Assembly: GCA_021292105.1 (NCBI GenBank)
Contig: CM037863.1
Span: 7,768,442-7,832,441, forward strand
Origin: Anadara kagoshimensis
Lineage: Eukaryota; Mollusca; Bivalvia; Arcoida; Arcidae
Reading direction: 5' to 3'
DNA: 64,000 nucleotides
The notes beneath the pieces are model-generated. The model was not told the origin of the DNA. It searched no databases and saw nothing but the letters and a program-made list of their open reading frames with translations. The position numbers and the translations under genes are program-made. The number at the start of each line of letters is the position of its first letter. The first letter of the stretch is position 1. Shown here one piece after another: positions 61,035-64,000 of the stretch.

Positions 61035-62180
61035 TAGTTACATGTATATGGATATTATAATGTTAGCATAACTGTGTACTTTATGATTGTCACAAGAAAT
61101 GACCAATTAAGGGCAAGTTTTCTTGTTTATTTTGTTTTACAATTGTAGATCAACAAACAAACAAATTTATATACAAAATTTACAAATATATATCTTTGAA
61201 ATCCAAATAGAAAAATTGTATCCAAAACAACATCAAGGCCATTATATTTTTTAGACATCAGTCTGCATATAAAATCATTACCTTGCTCTTTCTGGTACAA
61301 GTCAGTGAATTACCATAAATTGCAATAAAAAAAGTGGAAATGGTAACTAACAATTAGTTAGTGCAATCTTGAATTACAGGTACTGCAAATTGGTAGTCAT
61401 GGTAGTTCACATTTTGCCAGTTGAGTATTACAGGCCCTTTATGGGTCTCTTAATGCATACAGCAGACAGTAGTAATGAAAATGTAATAATCTTGATGGTG
61501 TTTTGGAAAACAAATTTTTTTCCAGTTTACAGGACCAAATATTACAAATTTATGTCACATAATTACATTGTTAGTTTTATTGAGTTGTTTTTGTTTTAAG
61601 GTTGTACACTATTTTTTACATATTTTTCTGCAATTTTTGTATACATCTGGCTATATTTTTTTCTGTGATGTTTGTATATATATATTTATATATATATATA
61701 TACCTGGTTGTAAATTTTCTGCAAACACTTTGAACATTTTGTTTTATATAAATTCTTTATTATACAATTTGGTTGTACAAAAATTTATTTTTGAAATGTT
61801 GTTTCTTTTTTCCCCTTTTATTATTTCTACAAAGTGTTCATTTTATACTTGTTTAATAACTGCAATAATTATATCCGTGTTCATATATATTGTTAAATAT
61901 ATCTTTGAAGTTTATTTTCTGTTAACAAAATGCCTAAAATTATACTTTCCCATTAGCTATATTTGAACTTTTAAAAATTTCCCTAGTATCATGTTTTCCT
62001 GGTTATAATTCTTATTCATGTTTGTGAAGTTAAACAAATTTTCCATGAACAAAAGCTTTCAAGTGACTGTCAATAAATAAATAAATAAATAAATTTAAAT
62101 TTATGAATATTAATATTGATAATATTTATTTCCAATCATGGGACCCCAAGCCTGACTCAACTGGCAATGAAATATTAACT
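61035..62180. other. Intergenic, no gene seen
   Basis: Very AT-rich. A 132-codon plus frame (61568-61966) is Phe/Ile/Tyr-rich low-complexity translation and is not supported as a gene. TA microsatellite at 61675-61701. Confidence 0.4.
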
Positions 62181-62184
62181 TACA

Positions 62185-62395
62185 GAAAATAAGCTTAAGG
62201 GAGAAAATTCTCTAGAAAAATTAAATAACAAAAATTTGTTGAAGGGAGATAATTCTCTAGAAAAAAAATTGTGCAGGGGAGACAATTCTCTAGAAAAATT
62301 AAATTAAAAAAAAAAAATTCTAAGGGAGATAATTCTCTCTAGTAAATTAAATTACAAAAAAAATTGCTCAAGAGAGACAGTTCTCTTGTGCCCAA
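62185..62395. repeat. About 55-bp tandem repeat, 4 units
   Basis: AAGGGAGATAATTCTCTAGA then A-rich spacer. Each unit is a small GAGA/TCTC fold-back. Confidence 0.85.
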
Positions 62396-62744
62396 TCATG
62401 ATAATATACTTGATCTGATCTGTGTTTGTTTTTTGTTGTTGATTCATTAAAGATGTTATTTTTGTGTATACATTGTAAATGTAAAAATGTCACAATATAA
62501 TGTGGTCTTCCCCTTATGGTGATATATATATATAGTTATATATATGTGTGTGTATGTGTTTACAAATGGCAGGTATTGCTTGAAAAAAATTAGTGTTAGA
62601 AATGTATAAATGTCTATATTTCATTGCAAAGGAGTATGGACAATTCTTTTAACTTTACTTCCATTTTATTAGACACCTTTAGTAAGTGTTAGGATTGTAT
62701 GAGTCCATTTTAATACTTGCACTGCTGTTTTAGCCAGATTTACA

Positions 62745-63045
62745 CTAGACTACCCTGATGTAACCATGACTGACAATGTGTATTATACATATGTCTGTCT
62801 TGTACTAGTGCACACTCGGCGCTACTTTAAGGTTCTAGCTCACTGACATAGTAGTTGTAGAACTTGCACAAATAGTAAATTTTACACTGTGGTGCTAGTG
62901 TCAGCCAGATGACACTAGTCTGTGGCAATGTAACCATGAGTGACAGTGTGTTGTATGATACACATGTCTGTCTTGTACTAGTGCACACTCAGTGCTACTC
63001 CCAAGGTTCTAGCTCACTGATGTAGTAATTTTGAACTTGCACCAC
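62745..63045. repeat. Tandem duplication, about 180-bp pitch
   Basis: TGTCTGTCTTGTACTAGTGC and AAGGTTCTAGCTCACTGA occur at about 62790-62850 and 62970-63025 with few changes. Confidence 0.85.
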
Positions 63046-63684
63046 CAGTCCCTTATCATGACACTATGTAAGGCAGCAGTGAAATAAAAATAAGTAACTT
63101 GCCTAAGGTCACAACATGCCCCAGTGGGGATTTTAACATGGGACCCTTAGATCTTGAGTCTTATACTCTACTAAATTAGCGACATGTTTCTACACATGTG
63201 ATGTGCATGTAGATCACTGAGTGTTTATCCACTACACTTGGGAGAGTATCTTATTTAAATCACCCCTATTCGTGAGCTTCCTTACAACAAATAGCTGAAA
63301 GATAAAAGAAAATATATAAATGTTTCTGTTAACTTATGTTTTATCCTTTGTATTACCGTATATAGAATTAGCCAAACTACATGCTTGCCAACCTGTGAAA
63401 ATTTGAGGGGCGTCATCACCCCAGCAACAAGGATAACAACCAAACTAGTAGTCAGATATTTGTATGTGTCATAGTTATTTGACAACCAGCTGTTTTGGAA
63501 ACACATGTAGTTTTCCTGCCAGCCTGCCATTTAAGAAAATGATTCATTGTCTGGTCAAATCGCTTACAAAATTAATTGCCATAGCCATTTGGATAATTTG
63601 CAATGCCGATATTCCACTCTAGATCCCAATTCATACATTCAGAAGGTCAATTTATTAAATAAGTACATGTAATTGTCCAATAAA

Positions 63685-63960
63685 ACACTTACAAAATTGA
63701 TAATTTGCAAAGTTGATTGGATAATTTGCAAAGTAGATCCTAAATTTGCAAAGCCAATTGGATAATTTGGAAAGCCAATTGGATAATTTGCAAAGTCGAT
63801 CATAAATTTGCAAAGTTGATTGGATAATTTGCAAAGTCAATCGTAAATTTGCAAAGCCAATTGGATAATTTGCAAAGTCGATCATAAATTTGCAAAGATG
63901 ATTGGATAATTTGCAAAGCCAATTGGATAATTTTCAGGGTCAATTAGAAAATTTCCAAAC
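63685..63960. repeat. 19-20-bp minisatellite with two alternating unit types
   Basis: Units TTGGATAATTTGCAAAGYC and ATCATAAATTTGCAAAGT alternate in a loose higher-order pattern to near the window end. Reading frames across it are repeat artefacts. Confidence 0.9.
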
Positions 63961-64000
63961 CCTTATTACACTTTATATATAGACATACAGAAGGTGAATT

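Noticed and set aside
61568-61966. 132-codon hydrophobic frame
   Set aside because: Low-complexity AT-rich sequence dominated by Phe, Ile and Tyr; no homology or splice signal; probably 3' flank.

Overview
This is an AT-rich animal genome window, most likely from a bivalve mollusc. That reading rests on GT-AG introns of about 0.1-3.9 kb, three genes of clear metazoan type, no bacterial-style gene packing, and a repeat load of a molluscan kind: tRNA-headed SINEs with CAATCAAT tails, fold-back MITEs, arrays of AGGTCA-bearing repeats, and frequent ACATGTA and TACCGGTA runs. Species and family assignments were made by eye from sequence recall, not from a search.

Layout. (1) 1512-6023, + strand: the last four coding exons (169 codons) of aspartyl/asparaginyl beta-hydroxylase, ASPH; the rest of that gene lies to the left of the window. 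(2) 7589-9346, + strand: two possible exons of an unrecognised gene end. (3) 12604-25282, - strand: a complete 15-exon STT3A gene, the catalytic subunit of oligosaccharyltransferase, reconstructed in frame to 707 residues. It converges on ASPH. (4) 25.3-44.0 kb: the gap between the divergent STT3A and SLC12A8 genes. It holds a possible STT3A promoter and first exon near 27.2-27.3 kb and many repeats. (5) 44140-57511, + strand: a complete 13-exon SLC12A8 gene (cation-chloride cotransporter family), reconstructed in frame to 722 residues. (6) 57.5-64 kb: its 3' flank, with a TA-flanked inverted-repeat transposon and several tandem arrays.

The three identified genes do not form a known pathway together. 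STT3A (ER N-glycosylation) and ASPH (ER hydroxylation of EGF-like domains) both act in the ER lumen, but nothing in the sequence shows co-regulation.

Three things stand out. First, introns of STT3A and SLC12A8 repeatedly carry truncated, degenerate copies of the neighbouring exon-intron junction: seven copies beside six exons. A 42-bp minisatellite of about 27 units appears to be built from the splice acceptor of the last SLC12A8 exon. Second, an inverted-repeat element inside an STT3A intron contains about 139 bp of the 3' end of 18S rRNA, which looks like capture of ribosomal DNA by a transposon. Third, there are many short inverted-repeat elements with readable target-site duplications, some nested, so relative insertion order can be read.
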